NCBI GenBank assembly: GCA_963740395.1
Contig: CAVUEP010000020.1
Span: 1 to 64,000, forward strand
DNA length: 64,000 nucleotides
Reading direction: 5' to 3'
DNA from: CADEEN01 sp963740395
GTDB lineage: Bacteria > Pseudomonadota > Gammaproteobacteria > Burkholderiales > Burkholderiaceae_C
In this document: piece by piece, positions 1-8,251 of the stretch
How positions within the stretch are numbered: the stretch's first letter is position 1
How the letters are laid out: the number at the start of each line of letters is the position of its first letter
The notes under the pieces: generated by a model
Database searches by the model: none
Seen by the model: the letters and a program-made list of their open reading frames with translations, nothing else
What the model was told of the DNA's origin: nothing
Translations under genes and position numbers: made by a program

Positions 1-652
1 GCGGCAGCACCATGGCCGCACGCAGCAGCAGGTAGACCTCGGAGGTCGGCGCCTGCCAGGGCTTGGCAGCCCGGTAGGCATACAACTCGCGCACCGCGGC
101 GCGGTTGTCGTTGTAGACCGCTATCGACGCGTTCAACTCTGCGTCGGTGATCGGCGCGCCGCGGAGCTTGCCCAGGTCATCGCGCAGCGTCTGCATTTCC
201 TGGACGTAGAACGTGCCACCGATCGAGTCGACGTAGTTCTGCGGCACGTCGAAGTAGCGCACGTACTTGTCCTTGAACAGCAGCTGCCACATGCCCGATA
301 GGTTGCGGATGACGTCGCAGATCGACGGGAACAGCATGCCGTCCAGGCAGTCCAGCCGTCCGGTCAGCCCGAGTTCGAGCGTCGAGCGCGGAATGCGACA
401 GATGTAGCTCTGGTAGTAGGCGTCGCCCTGGATCACCTCGAGCTGATCGCCGCCGCCGAGGATGCCCACCGGCAGCATGCCGGCGGCGTGGATCAGCTCG
501 CGCGGCACGTAGACCGGCATGTAGCCGATCGCCTTGCGGCCCGGCACGGCGGCCTTCCATTGCTTGACGGCGCTGAAGTCGAGGTCGTCGAACAGCTGTT
601 GGCAGCGCTCGACGATGGCGGCCACGGGCGAGATTGGGATTGGTTTGGTCAT
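1..652 (-). CDS. bcrC: benzoyl-CoA reductase subunit C (partial, 3' end off window)
   Basis: N-terminal 217 codons of a 2-hydroxyacyl-CoA dehydratase-family subunit, open to the left edge. In class I benzoyl-CoA reductase, BcrB and BcrC form the substrate-reducing module that takes electrons from the ATP-driven BcrAD module. Visible here are the family stretch GYMPVYVPRELIHAAGMLP (about residues 42-60), a conserved Cys in SYICRIPRS and another in FPSICDVIRN, positions typical of Fe-S ligands. The frame is unbroken, unlike its neighbours. Its ATG overlaps the dch stop by one base (TGATG), so it is translationally coupled to had-oah-dch. The Dch/Had/Oah neighbours indicate the Thauera-type rather than the Azoarcus-type (bzd) pathway. 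bcrB, bcrA and bcrD should lie just left of the window. Confidence 0.87.
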   Translation of the reverse strand, partial: MTKPIPISPVAAIVERCQQLFDDLDFSAVKQWKAAVPGRKAIGYMPVYVPRELIHAAGMLPVGILGGGDQLEVIQGDAYYQSYICRIPRSTLELGLTGRLDCLDGMLFPSICDVIRNLSGMWQLLFKDKYVRYFDVPQNYVDSIGGTFYVQEMQTLRDDLGKLRGAPITDAELNASIAVYNDNRAAVRELYAYRAAKPWQAPTSEVYLLLRAAMVLP

Positions 653-1427
653 CAACGGTGCTCCCAGGTCGGCGGGCGTTTGGCAAGGAAGGCGGCAAGC
701 CCTTCGTTGGCGTCCCGCGTCTTCATCAGGCGGTCGAGGTACAGCGCCTCGACCTCGGCCAGGCGGCGGCGCACGTCGGCGCGCATTGCGCCGCGTGACG
801 CGGCCAGCGCGCACTGCAGCGCAGCGGCGCTTTTGTCGGCCAGGTGCTGTTCGAAGTAGGCGAGCGCGGCGGCCGATGCGTCCGGACTGATCGAATGCAC
901 CAGGCCCATCGCCAGGGCCGCGTCAGCGTCGACCGCCCGGCCCGAGAACAGCAGGTCTTCTGCCGCCGGCTGGCTCACCCGATAGGGCAGCAGCACCGAG
1001 GCCGCCGGCGCGAACACGCCGAGCTTGATCTCGGGCTGGCCGAAGCGCGCTGTAGGCGCGGCGAAGATCGGGCCGCCGGCCAGCGCCAGCTCCAGGCCGC
1101 CGCCCAGGCACTGGCCTTGCACGGCAACCAGGATCGGCACGCGGGAATTCGAGCATTGCCAGGATCAGTGCGTGCAGCGCACGCCAGCATCGCCGCGCAG
1201 CGGTCGGCCAGGTGTTCCTCGACGCTGGCGCCGAAGCTGAAATGCGGGCCTTCGGCGTCGAGCAGCACCCCGCGCAGCGTGGTCGTGTGCGCATGCTGCT
1301 CGAAGGCGCCCCGCAGCGCGGCGATCATCGCCGCGTCGACGATGTTCGCCTTCGGGCGCAACAGGCGCAGGCGCAGCAAGGCCCCGTCGCCTTCGACCCA
1401 GCTCTTCAGGCAGCGGTCGGAATCCAT
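652..1427 (-). CDS. dch: cyclohexa-1,5-diene-1-carbonyl-CoA hydratase (frameshifted)
   Basis: Crotonase-fold hydratase that adds water to the dienoyl-CoA product of benzoyl-CoA reductase, giving 6-hydroxycyclohex-1-ene-1-carbonyl-CoA. The N-terminal part has a crotonase-like start with ASVEEHLA; the second part begins PILVAVQGQCLGGGLELAL, the oxyanion-hole region. The reading frame breaks twice, near 1143 and 1182; dropping one base at each joins the parts as ALHALILAMLEFP-VPILV. About 258 residues, normal for the family. The ATG at 1427 lies four bases after the oah stop, and the stop overlaps bcrC. Identity rests on family features plus the had/oah/bcr context. Confidence 0.82.
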
Positions 1428-1431
1428 GGCT

Positions 1432-2563
1432 TCAGCCCCTGCGCTTTTGCCCGGGCTGGATTGAATCGTGCAACGGCCCGACCCAGCTTTCGCCGGCCGC
1501 CAGCTTCTGGCGCAGCAGCACGAAGTCGATCTCGCGGTCTTCCTTTGTGCCTTCGTTGAAGGCCGTGAAGCCGGCGCGCGCCTCGGTCATCATGTTCAGC
1601 GCCAGCCAGGAGCGCGAGTTTTCCTTGTTGCGGTTCCAGGCCTCGAGCTTGGGCTTGCGCAGTTCTTCCAGGGTCTTGGTCGTGCAGTCCGGGAAGGTCA
1701 GCAGAATCTTGGCGCACAGCTCCTCGACCGTGGCGTCGAGCAGCGACAGGTCGACCGTGCCGCTGGCGAGCAGCGCCTTGGCCTCCTTCGCGGCGGCGCC
1801 GGTCTTGGGCTCGCCGTAGACATTGCGGCCGAATTCGTCGACCATGCGCTCGGTCTCGACCAGCGGGATTGGCGACGAACTTGCCGTCGACCTTGAGCGC
1901 CGGCACGAGGTCGCTGATGATGCCCATCTGGTAGGCCTTGTGCGCCGAGAACGGCTCGCACAGCACGCAGGCCGCCATCGCGCGCTCGGCGCCGACGATC
2001 ACCGGCAGGAAGTCGGTTGCGCCGCCGATCGGCGCCGAGCCGTGCTTGGGGCCGGCCTGGCCGAAGCGCGCCAGGTCCTGGGCGACCGAGAAGTCGCAGG
2101 CCATGCCGATCTCCTGGCCGCCGCCGATGCGCATGCCGTTGACGCGGCAGATCACCGGCTTGTCGCAGGCCAGGATGGCCGAGACCATGTCGTTGAACAG
2201 CCGCATGTACTGGCGGTATTCCTGCGGGTGGCCGGCGTAGTACTCGGCGTACTCCTTGGTGTTGCCGCCGGTGCAGAAGGCCTTGTCGCCGGCGCCGGTG
2301 AAGACCACGCAGTTGACGTCGCGCGCGTTGCGACGCGGCACGGAAGGCCAGGATCACGCCCTTGACCATGTCGGTGGTGTAGGAGTTGAACTGCGCCGGG
2401 TTGTCGAGCGTGATCCAGGCGTTGTACAGGCCCGGCACCACGCTTGCCGTCGGGCGTCGTCGCCGGGCGCTTCTCGTAGCGCACGCCGGGCTTGCTGATG
2501 TCGTCGACGAGGTCGTGGTTCTTGAACTCGCGCATGCGCGAGCGCTTGCTCGGGGGCGTTCAT
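1432..2563 (-). CDS. oah: 6-oxocyclohex-1-ene-1-carbonyl-CoA hydrolase (frameshifted)
   Basis: Crotonase-family ring-opening hydrolase that converts 6-oxocyclohex-1-ene-1-carbonyl-CoA to 3-hydroxypimelyl-CoA in the benzoyl-CoA pathway. Highly characteristic blocks are present: ISKPGVRYEKRPATTPDG, WITLDNPAQFNSYTTDMVKG, AFCTGGNTKEYAEYYAG, RVNGMRIGGGQEIGMACDF, and a C-terminal RKPKLEAWNRNKENSRSW. The frame breaks near 2535, 2445, 2340 and 1868; at 1868 removing one base restores NPLVETERMVDEFGRN. The chosen ATG at 2563 has a good ribosome site (AAGGAGAT) and overlaps the had stop as ATGA. The N terminus is MNAPEQALA followed by MREFKNHD after one of the shifts. Confidence in identity is high; the exact sequence is uncertain because of the shifts. 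Confidence 0.88.
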
Positions 2564-3660
2564 GTCGGGATCTCCTTCAGGCGTCGGGGACGAGCACGGC
2601 GCGCTTCTTGATCTCGCGGCTGTGCACCGCGGCGAAGACGCTGGTTGATCTCGTCGAGCGGATGGGTCTCGACGAAGGGCTTGATCTGCACCTTGCCGTC
2701 GAGCACCAGGTCGAGCGCGGCCGGGTAGGGCTCGGGCGGGCAGCCCCAGTTGCCGAGCGCGCGGGCGTCGAAGGCCATCAGGTTGGACAGCCGCACCTCG
2801 ACCTTGTCCATCGTGAAGCCGACCACCGACAGCGTGGCGCCGTGCACCAGCAGGCCGTAGGCGGTGAGCTGCCCGGCGCGGTGCCCGAGCATTCGAAGAT
2901 GAACCACTCGGTGCGGCGCAGCCCGTTGCGCCTTGGCGAAGTCCGAGATCGCCGCCTTGATGCGCCTTGGCATCGAGCTCGCGGCTGTTCAGCGTCAGCG
3001 CCGCACCATGCTCGGCAATCGCCGCGAGCTTGGCCTCGTCGACGTCGATCGCGACCACGCTGGCGCCGAAGGCGCGCGCCACCTGCACGCAGTAGCCGCC
3101 GACGCCACCGGCGCCGATCACGATGGCCAGGCTGCCCGGCGTGACGCCGGCGCGGCGCACCGCCTGGTAGGGCGTGGTCAGCGCGTCGGCGACGATCGAG
3201 ACCTCGGCCAGCGTCAGCCCGGCGGCGGCCAGGCGCTTCTCGTCGACCTCGCACAGGCCGCGCGCCGGGCACCACGATGTGGCTGGCGAAACCGCCCTGG
3301 ATGTCGTTGCCCGGCATCTTCTGCGCGCGGCAGATCGTCGACCAGGCCGCGCCGGCACAGATCGCACTCGCCGCAGGGCAGCACCGCCGGCACGATCACC
3401 GCCCTGCCCATCCAGACTCTCGGCGCCCGCGCCGCAGGCCGCCACGCGTCCGCTGACCTCGTGGCCCAGCGCCAGCGGCAACGCGTGGTTGGTGCGCACG
3501 CCGTCGTAGAAGTAGCCCAGATCGGTGTGGCAGACGCCGCAGCCGGCAATCGCAACCGTGACCTCGCCGGGCCCCGGCGCGGCATCGAAGGCGGCGCGCA
3601 CGAGCGGCGCGTTGGGCGCGCTCATCAGCCAGCGGTGGGCCTCGATGGAGGTCGGTTCAT
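2560..3660 (-). CDS. had: 6-hydroxycyclohex-1-ene-1-carbonyl-CoA dehydrogenase (frameshifted)
   Basis: Zinc-type medium-chain alcohol dehydrogenase that oxidises 6-hydroxycyclohex-1-ene-1-carbonyl-CoA with NAD+, between Dch and Oah. Catalytic-zinc motif GCGVCHTDLGYF and LGHEVSG are near the N terminus, structural-zinc cysteines follow in CGECDLCRRG, and the Rossmann motif is VIGAGGVGGYCVQVARAFGA. At least five frame breaks occur (about 2890, 2935, 2970, 3265-3340, 3410). A further break near 3645 separates the preferred ATG at 3660, preceded by AGGAGAA, from the readable TSIEAHRWLMSAPNAP stretch. First gene of the leftward had-oah-dch-bcrC unit; its stop overlaps the oah start. Confidence 0.83.
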
Positions 3661-3724
3661 CGATCGTTTCTCCTGTCTTTGCGAGTCCGTTGCGCCACCG
3701 CGTCTTGATGAAGAAGAGGCTTGA

Positions 3725-3742
3725 CCGGTCCAGTGCGACCGG
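3725..3742. promoter_or_regulatory. inverted repeat CCGGTC-N6-GACCGG in the had/korA divergent region
   Basis: Perfect 6-base arms (3725-3730 and 3737-3742) with a six-base spacer, in the 216-base gap between had and korA on the had side. Could be an operator for a pathway regulator or a hairpin in the had leader. No specific regulator can be assigned from the sequence. Confidence 0.4.
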
Positions 3743-3809
3743 CTATTGTTGCATTGCGGTACCAGAATACGTCTTTTGATGATTTTTCGCCACGGCGGAT
3801 GCGAAGTCA

Positions 3810-3823
3810 TTGATCTGCATCAG
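3810..3823. promoter_or_regulatory. FNR-type (CRP/FNR family) binding site
   Basis: TTGATctgcATCAG matches the FNR consensus TTGAT-N4-ATCAA at nine of ten specified bases. It lies between divergent had and korA. If used as a class II activator site centred at -41.5, it would place a korA start near 3858 and a had start near 3775; on the had side the expected -10 hexamer reads AAAAAT (four of six). FNR-like activators (AadR, AcpR) control anaerobic aromatic catabolism in other proteobacteria, so oxygen-sensitive control of both units is likely. Promoter details are inference. Confidence 0.7.
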
Positions 3824-3876
3824 TTTGTCGGCGACTGACAACCACTTCACTTGCCAGACCCCAGCCAGGACTCCCC

Positions 3877-5698
3877 ATGCAGGCCCTCGACCTCACCGCG
3901 CCGACCCAGACCCGCAGTGCCGATTCCGCGACAGTGCAGCGTCCGGGTTCTGCCACCTCGTTGTCGATCGCCATCGCCGGCAGCGGCGGCAGCGGCGTGA
4001 TGACGGCCGGCACGATGCTGCTCGACGCCGCCGCACGCGCCGGCCTGTACGGCCTGATGGTGCGCACCAGCGGGCCGCAGATCCGCGGCGGCGAGGCGGC
4101 CGCCCTGCTGCGCATTGGCACACACAGCCGATCGACGCACTGGACGACCGCTTCGACCTGCTGCTGGCGATGGACTGGCAGAACGTGCACCGCTTCGCCG
4201 ACGAGATTCCGCTGGGCGCGGACAGCCTGGTGGTCGGCGACTGCGACGAAGGCGCCGTGCCCGAGGTCTTCAGCGCCAGCGGCGCGCGCTGCGTGGCGCT
4301 GCCGCTGAAGAAGATGGCCAAGGCGATTCCCGGCAGCTGGCCCAACATGCTCGCGCTGGGCCTGGCCGGCGGCCTGGCCGGCATCCCGACGCGTCGGCGC
4401 TCGAAGCCGCGCTGCGCGCCAGCTGGAAACGCGGCGAGGCGCGCTGCAGGCCAATCTGCACGGCACTGCGCGCCGGCTTGGCCGCGGCCGCCGGCATGCG
4501 ACGGCCTGCCCCGCCTGGCACAGGCGCCGCCGGCGACCGGCAGGCGCTGGCAGATCAGCGGCAACGAGGCCGCCGGCTTCGGCGCCATGCGCGGCGGCGT
4601 GCGCTTCGTCGCCGCCTACCCGATCACGCCGGCGACCGAGTTGCTCGAATGGATGGCGCCGGCGCTGGCCAAGGTCGGCGGCACGCTGCTGCAGGCCGAG
4701 GACGAACTGGCCTCGGTCAACATGATCATCGGCGCGTCCTACGGCGGCGTGCCCTCGCTGACGGCCACCGCCGGCCCGGGCCTGGCGCTGATGACCGAGG
4801 CGCATCGGCCTGGCGGTCAGCGCCGAGGTGCCGATCGTCGTCGTCGACGTGATGCGCGGCGGCCCGTCGACCGGCATCCCGGCCAAGAGCGAACAGAGCG
4901 ACCTGTCGTTCGCCGTCAGCGGCCTGCACGGCGACGCGCCGCGTCTGGTGCTGGCGCCGACCTCGATCGCCGACTGCCTGGCCACCACCCAATGGGCGGT
5001 GCAACTGGCCGAGGCGCTGCAGGCGCCGGCCATCGTGCTGTCGGACCAGTTCATGGGCCAGTCGCGCGCCATCATCGACCGCCCGCCGACAGCGGCGTCG
5101 TCGCCAGCGCGGCTGACCGCGCGCGGCGCACACGCCCGACTACAAGCGCTACCGCGACACGCCAGTCGGGCGTCTCGCCGATGGCGATTCCGGGCACGCC
5201 TGGCGTCGTCTACACCGCCGACGGCCTCGAGCACACCGAGGCCGGCATCCCCAGCAGCCAGGCCCGCGACCACCAGCTGCAGCTCGACAAGCGCGAGCGC
5301 AAGCTGGCGCTGCACGACTACGGCGCACGCTGGGCCGACATCGAGGGCGACGGCGACGCGGCGGTGATCACCTTCGGCTCGGTCACCGGCACGCGTGCGC
5401 GAGGCGGTGGCGCGCGCCGCGCGCGCAGGGCGTGCAGGTGCGGCTGATCGCGCTGCGCCTGCTGGCGCCGGCCCAGCCCGAACGCCTGGCCGCAGGCCCT
5501 GACCGGCGTGCAGCGCGTGCTGGTCGTCGAGCAGAACCACGGCGCGCAGCTGCTCCGCTACCTGCGCGCGATGTACGACCTGCCGGGCCGACCGGCCAGC
5601 TTCCACCGTCCCGGCCCGCTGCCGCTGCGCCCGGCCGAACTGACCGCGCCATCATCGACTGGCAGCGCTCGCAGCAGCCGCGCAAGGAGACCGCATGA
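3877..5698 (+). CDS. korA: 2-oxoglutarate:ferredoxin oxidoreductase, fused gamma-alpha subunit (frameshifted)
   Basis: Oxidative decarboxylation of a 2-oxoacid to acyl-CoA with reduction of ferredoxin; in Thauera-type organisms KorAB supplies the low-potential electrons for benzoyl-CoA reductase. The N-terminal gamma domain has IAGSGGSGVMTAGTMLLDAA and TSGPQIRGGEAA. The alpha domain begins near ISGNEAAGFGAMRGGVRF, followed by AAYPITPATELLEWM, then VPIVVVDVMRGGPSTGIPAK. About 600 residues, right for a gamma-alpha fusion. Frame breaks near 4120, 4390-4500, 4803, 5100, 5385, 5440-5490 and 5650; at 4803 one extra C interrupts EAIGLAVSAEVP. The ATG at 3877 follows AGGA. The stop overlaps korB as ATGA. 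Confidence 0.82.
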
Positions 5699-6537
5699 AC
5701 GACGTCTCGCCCCACGGCCGCCGTGCTGACCGCGGCCGACTACAAGTCCGACTACAAGCCGATCTGGTGCCCCGGCTGCGGCGACTTCACCGTGCTCGGC
5801 GCGATCACCAAGGCGCTGGCGATGCTGCAGCTGCCGCCGCACGAGGTGGCGGTGGTCTCGGGCATCGGCTGCTCGTCGCGCATCCCGGCCTACACCACCT
5901 GCTACGGCTTTCACGGCGTGCACGGCCGTGCGCTGGCCGCCGGCACCGGCCTGAAGGTGGCGCGCCCGGACCTGACCGTGCTGGTCACCGGCGGCGACGG
6001 CGACGGCTACTCGATCGGCGGCAACCACTTCATGCATGCCTGCCGGCGCAACGTCGACCTGACCTACATCGTGATGGACAACCATGTCTACGGCATGACC
6101 AAGGGCCAGGCCTCGCCGACCACCGAGCCCGACTGGGACAACAAGCTCTCGCCCGGCGGCACCGGCGTGCGCTCGTTCCATCCGCTGGTGATCGCGCTGG
6201 CCTCGGGCGCCAACTTCGTCGCGCGCGCCTTCTCCGGCGACCCGAACGGCACCGCCGACATCATCGCGCAGGCGCATCCGCCACCCGGGCTTCTCCTTCG
6301 TCGAGATCCTCAGCCCCTGCGTCACCTTCCGGCCCGAGCAGCGCGAATGGAAGAAGCCATGTGCGACCCGTCGCCGGTGGCGCCGACCGACGACCCGGCG
6401 CGCGCGGCGCGCCGCATCATGACCGACGACGGCTTCAACCTCGGCGTGCTCTACGCCGGCGACCGCGCACCCTATCCGCGGGGCCGCGCACCGATGCGCG
6501 CCACGCCGCCGACCTCGAAGCGGAGTTCGCGCTGTGA
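5695..6537 (+). CDS. korB: 2-oxoglutarate:ferredoxin oxidoreductase, beta (TPP) subunit (frameshifted)
   Basis: Thiamine-diphosphate subunit of the KorAB complex. CPGCGDFTVLGAI near residue 27 is the beta-subunit cysteine motif; GIGCSSRIPAYTTCYGFHG and the TPP/Mg region VTGGDGDGYSIGGNHF follow. A C-terminal SFVEILSPCVTFRP segment is typical. Frame breaks near 5715, 6283 and 6500. About 280 residues, normal size. It overlaps korA (ATGA) and the ferritin-like gene (GTGA), so the three are one transcript. Confidence 0.85.
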   Translation: MNDVSPHGRRADRGRLQVRLQADLVPRLRRLHRARRDHQGAGDAAAAAARGGGGLGHRLLVAHPGLHHLLRLSRRARPCAGRRHRPEGGAPGPDRAGHRRRRRRLLDRRQPLHACLPAQRRPDLHRDGQPCLRHDQGPGLADHRARLGQQALARRHRRALVPSAGDRAGLGRQLRRARLLRRPERHRRHHRAGASATRASPSSRSSAPASPSGPSSANGRSHVRPVAGGADRRPGARGAPHHDRRRLQPRRALRRRPRTLSAGPRTDARHAADLEAEFAL

Positions 6538-7075
6538 GCGAGCCGTCCCGCAATCCGCGATCGCCAGCATCGAGGACTTCATGGCCCAGGCCGCTGGCGA
6601 TGGAGCTCGAGGCGGTCGCAGCGCTACACCGAGTTCGCCGACGCGATGGAGGTGCACAACAACCGCGAGGTCGCCGCGATGTTCCGCAAGATGGCCGGCT
6701 ACGAGGGCAAGCACGCCGACGCAGATCATGGCCGAGATGGGCTGGACGCGAACTGCCGCAGACCCACTGTCGCCGGCTGCCGCTGGACCGGCTTCGAAGC
6801 AGCCCGAGACGGTGCCCGTCGACGAGGTGCACTACCTGATGCAGCCCTGGCATGCGCTGCAGCTGGCGCTGGCCGCCGAGCAGCGTGCCGAACGCTTCTT
6901 CGGCGCAGCTGGCCGCGGCGGCCGAGCGACGACGCGGTGCGCAACGCGGCGCTCGAGCTGCAGCGCGAGGAGCGCGAGCATGTCGAGCTGGTGCGAGGCC
7001 TGGTTGAAGAAGGTGCCCGCAGCCCGAGCCGCGACTGGGCGCTCGACCCCGACCCGCCGCGCTATCACCGACTGA
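6534..7075 (+). CDS. ferritin-like (rubrerythrin-type) di-iron protein (frameshifted)
   Basis: Short four-helix protein of about 180 residues. Helix segments carry the expected Glu/His pattern: MELEAV-RYTEFADAMEVHNN, FRKMAGYEGKHAD, HALQLALAAEQRAERFF and ELQREEREHVELVEAW. Rubrerythrin-like proteins commonly remove peroxide or oxygen, which would protect the oxygen-sensitive Fe-S enzymes of this locus; that role is inferred from context. GTG start overlapping the korB stop. Frame breaks near 6600, 6725, 6790, 6905 and 7005; the stop is at 7075 if a one-base error near 7065 is removed (PPRYTD end) and at 7083 as read. Confidence 0.65.
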
Positions 7076-7090
7076 GCGAATGACACGACC

Positions 7091-7486
7091 ATGCAGGTCC
7101 TGCTGCCCCACGGCTGGGCCCCGCCGATCGGCTACGCCAACGGCATCGTCGTGCCGAGCCGGACGCATCGTCTTCGTCGCCGGCCAGGTCGGCTGGAATG
7201 CGCAGCAGCGCTTCGAGTCGGACGACATCGCGCCGCAGTTCGAACAGGCGCTGAAGAACGTGCTGGCGGTGCTGGCAGCAGGCCGGCGGCGAGGCCGCGC
7301 ACATCTGCCGCATCACCGCCTACTGCTGCGACAAGCCGGCCTACCTGGCGGCGCGGCGCGAGCTCGGCGCGATCTGGCGCCGGCAGATGGGCACGCACTA
7401 CCCGGCGATGAGCATGATCTTCGTCTCCGACCTGCTCGACGAGCCCGGGCAAGATCGAACTCGAGGCCACGGCCGTCGTACCTTGA
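7091..7486 (+). CDS. RidA/YjgF family protein (frameshifted)
   Basis: About 130-residue RidA-fold protein; the family hydrolyses reactive enamines and imines or acts on related intermediates. Visible: GRIVFVAGQVGWN near residue 24, QFEQALKNVLAVLA, ICRITAYCCDKPAYLA and a C-terminal MSMIFVSDLLDEPGKIELEATAVVP, the usual family tail. Frame breaks near 7160, 7275 and 7450. Starts 15 bases after the ferritin-like gene in the kor transcript, so it may clear a reactive by-product of aromatic or 2-oxoacid metabolism; that link is inference. Confidence 0.75.
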
Positions 7487-7585
7487 CGTCATCCGCACTC
7501 GAGGCATGCGCCGGACGCCGCGCCAGCCGCTCCGGACCCCGACAGATTCGCCGGACGAACGCACAGCGCCAGTCGGGACCAAGCC

Positions 7586-8251
7586 TCAGGCCGAATGCCA
7601 CAGCGCCGCCATGAAATGACAAACGCTGCCCGCCATCACCAGCAGGTGCCAGGCGAAGTGGGCGTAGCGGATCCTCGAGTCGAAGATGAACACCACCGCG
7701 CCCAGCGTGTACGCCAGCCCGCCGACCACCAGCCAGGTCAGGCCCGCGCCCGACATGCGCTCGACCAGCGGCGCGATGGCAACCAGCGCCACCCAGCCCA
7801 TCGCCACATACAGCCCGGTTGACCACAGTGGGTGGCGCAGGCGGTTGAGCATCTTGGCCGCGACACCAATGGCTGCGGCGCTCCAGACGATGCCGAACAA
7901 GGTCCAGCCCCAGGGACCGCGCAGTACGCCGAACAGAAAGGGCATGTAGCTGCCGGCGATGAACAGGTAGATCGCCGCATGGTCCATGCGGTTGAACCAC
8001 CGCTTCGCGTGGCCCGGCGGCAGCGCATGGTACAGCGACGAGGTCAGGTACAAGAGGATCATCGTGGCCGAGAACAGGCTTGCCGCGACCACGTTGGCGC
8101 CGTCGCCGCGTTGAGCCGCAAAGTGCACCAGCACCGGCAGGGACGCAACCGACAACAGGAAACCGATGCCGTGGCTCAGCGCGTTGGCGATCTCCTCGCC
8201 CACGGTCTGCGCGCGGTGACCGGGTCGATGGTTGGCGGTCGAGAGGTTCAC
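7586..8251 (-). CDS. trhA: TrhA/hemolysin III family membrane protein
   Basis: PAQR-superfamily integral membrane protein of about 220 residues with seven predicted hydrophobic helices. Family signatures are EEIANALSHGIGFLLS near the N terminus, SSLYHALPPGHAKRWFNRMDHAAIY in the middle and HFAWHLLVMAGSVCHFMA near the end; the conserved histidines fit the metal site of the superfamily. Bacterial members affect membrane energetics; direct haemolysis is doubtful. The GTG start, preceded by GGAAGAGA, overlaps the decarboxylase stop (GTGA), so it is the last gene of the ubiUVT operon. Confidence 0.82.
   Translation of the reverse strand: MNLSTANHRPGHRAQTVGEEIANALSHGIGFLLSVASLPVLVHFAAQRGDGANVVAASLFSATMILLYLTSSLYHALPPGHAKRWFNRMDHAAIYLFIAGSYMPFLFGVLRGPWGWTLFGIVWSAAAIGVAAKMLNRLRHPLWSTGLYVAMGWVALVAIAPLVERMSGAGLTWLVVGGLAYTLGAVVFIFDSRIRYAHFAWHLLVMAGSVCHFMAALWHSA

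Noticed and set aside
652..7486. Benzoyl-CoA locus as a decayed pseudogene cluster
   Set aside because: Breaks are one-base, leave long conserved blocks and equal those in essential genes such as eno and kdsA; artefact is more likely.
7487..7585. Small gene between ridA and trhA
   Set aside because: Short convergent gap with no ribosome site or conserved peptide; frames are read-through of the neighbours.
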